DNA of 64,000 nt from Acanthosepion lycidas. Taxonomy: Eukaryota; Mollusca; Cephalopoda; Sepiida; Sepiidae. A program made the translations under genes and the position numbers. Below are positions 63,610 through 64,000 of the stretch, one piece after another. Where the stretch lies: assembly GCA_963932145.1 (NCBI GenBank), contig OZ010574.1, forward strand, positions 85,628,438 through 85,692,437. Direction: 5' to 3'. The stretch's first letter is position 1; every line of letters starts with the position of its first letter. The notes beneath the pieces are model-generated. The model saw only the letters and a program-made list of their open reading frames with translations, was not told where the DNA came from and searched no databases.

Positions 63610-64000
63610 ACATACATCAAGACTCAGCGGCGACAATCTGTTTCATGCTTAAACACAACTGTCAGGCTATTTATGCATGTCACCGCTGGGTGTTGACTTC
63701 AATGTTCACTTTTATATTTACATATGCTCTACTTCTGATAGTGAGCACTTTAACCGAAAAATATAGCATACATTAAAAGTATAATTTTATCATATATATG
63801 TGTGTGAGTGTCTGTGTGTGTTTGTGCGTGCGCGCGTGTGTGTGTGGACATATTCTTCAGACCATGTGCATTGTCTTTTGGCTCGACTACCTATATATGC
63901 CGACGGTTATTGCGTGGGAGTCAACGGTTGTGTTTAAAATTATTCTAGAGGCTTTTTGAGTATAAATACTTGTGGATCCGAATACAGTTAATTGTAGTCA
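63610..64000 (+). repeat. Dispersed repeat R1, copy d, hairpin-headed, runs off the window
   Basis: 63620-63790 matches the R1 head inverted ('gacaatctgtttcatgctta', 'ggtgttgacttcaatg', 'acttttatatttacata'). 63850-64000 matches R1 direct ('ggctcgactacctatatat', 'attattctagaggcttt', 'ttgtggatccgaata'). A (TG)n run separates the halves. Confidence 0.7.

Overview
The window is eukaryotic, AT-rich, intergenic-type DNA. I could not support any host protein-coding gene, rRNA, CRISPR array or bacterial-style operon. Nearly all the recognisable content is transposable elements and simple repeats: dozens of (TA)n, (CA)n, (TC)n and GATA-type microsatellites, tRNA-headed SINEs, 3' ends of several non-LTR retrotransposon (LINE) families, mariner, pogo and Tc1-like DNA transposons, hairpin MITEs, Helitron ends, fold-back elements and LTR fossils. 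The style (very long TA arrays, mariner lineages, SINEs and LINEs in a gene-poor background) fits a large invertebrate genome. A coleoid cephalopod such as an octopus or squid is my best guess; that is recognition, not proof.

Layout. 1-9.6 kb: dispersed repeat R1 (300-620, 4.0-5.2 kb), a jockey/CR1-like LINE end (1.1-1.7 kb), a purine-rich tract carrying a mariner MITE (6.15-6.6 kb) and the best protein-level LINE fragment (7.0-7.8 kb). 9.6-14.7 kb: an internally deleted mariner-superfamily copy, an old LTR element (10.0-12.8 kb) containing repeats R4 and R3, and a decayed mariner (12.8-13.7 kb). 14.7-26 kb: a second mariner N-terminus, LINE ends, an LTR fragment, a 460-bp fold-back and more R1. 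26-31 kb: SINEs, one carrying an unidentified 122-bp structured insert, a nine-copy 56-bp minisatellite that appears to be an amplified SINE tail, two fold-backs and an 80-bp perfect-palindrome MITE. 31-40 kb: Helitron, LINE and SINE copies, two MITEs and a tRNA-Arg-like sequence. 40.1-42.4 kb: a pogo-like element with a pipsqueak HTH coding remnant, interrupted by a Tc1-like MITE that is itself interrupted by R3. 42.6-49.1 kb: a Helitron with doubled 5' end, SINEs, a 64-bp hairpin and a 1.5-kb degenerate tandem array. 50-55.7 kb: LINE debris including two copies of an R2-type endonuclease domain. 56.2-58.4 kb: a 2.1-kb array of ~33-bp units. 59-64 kb: a full R3 copy, a LINE end, a solo LTR with perfect 5-bp target-site duplication, a fold-back and R1 again at the window edge.

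The most interesting system is R3: a hairpin-armed, tRNA-box-bearing element with 11-15-bp target-site duplications. Its three copies have three different architectures (body in one orientation, body flipped relative to the tail, body absent), and one filled site has a matching empty site elsewhere in this window. Repeat R2 shows an independent case of a segment flipped relative to its tail.
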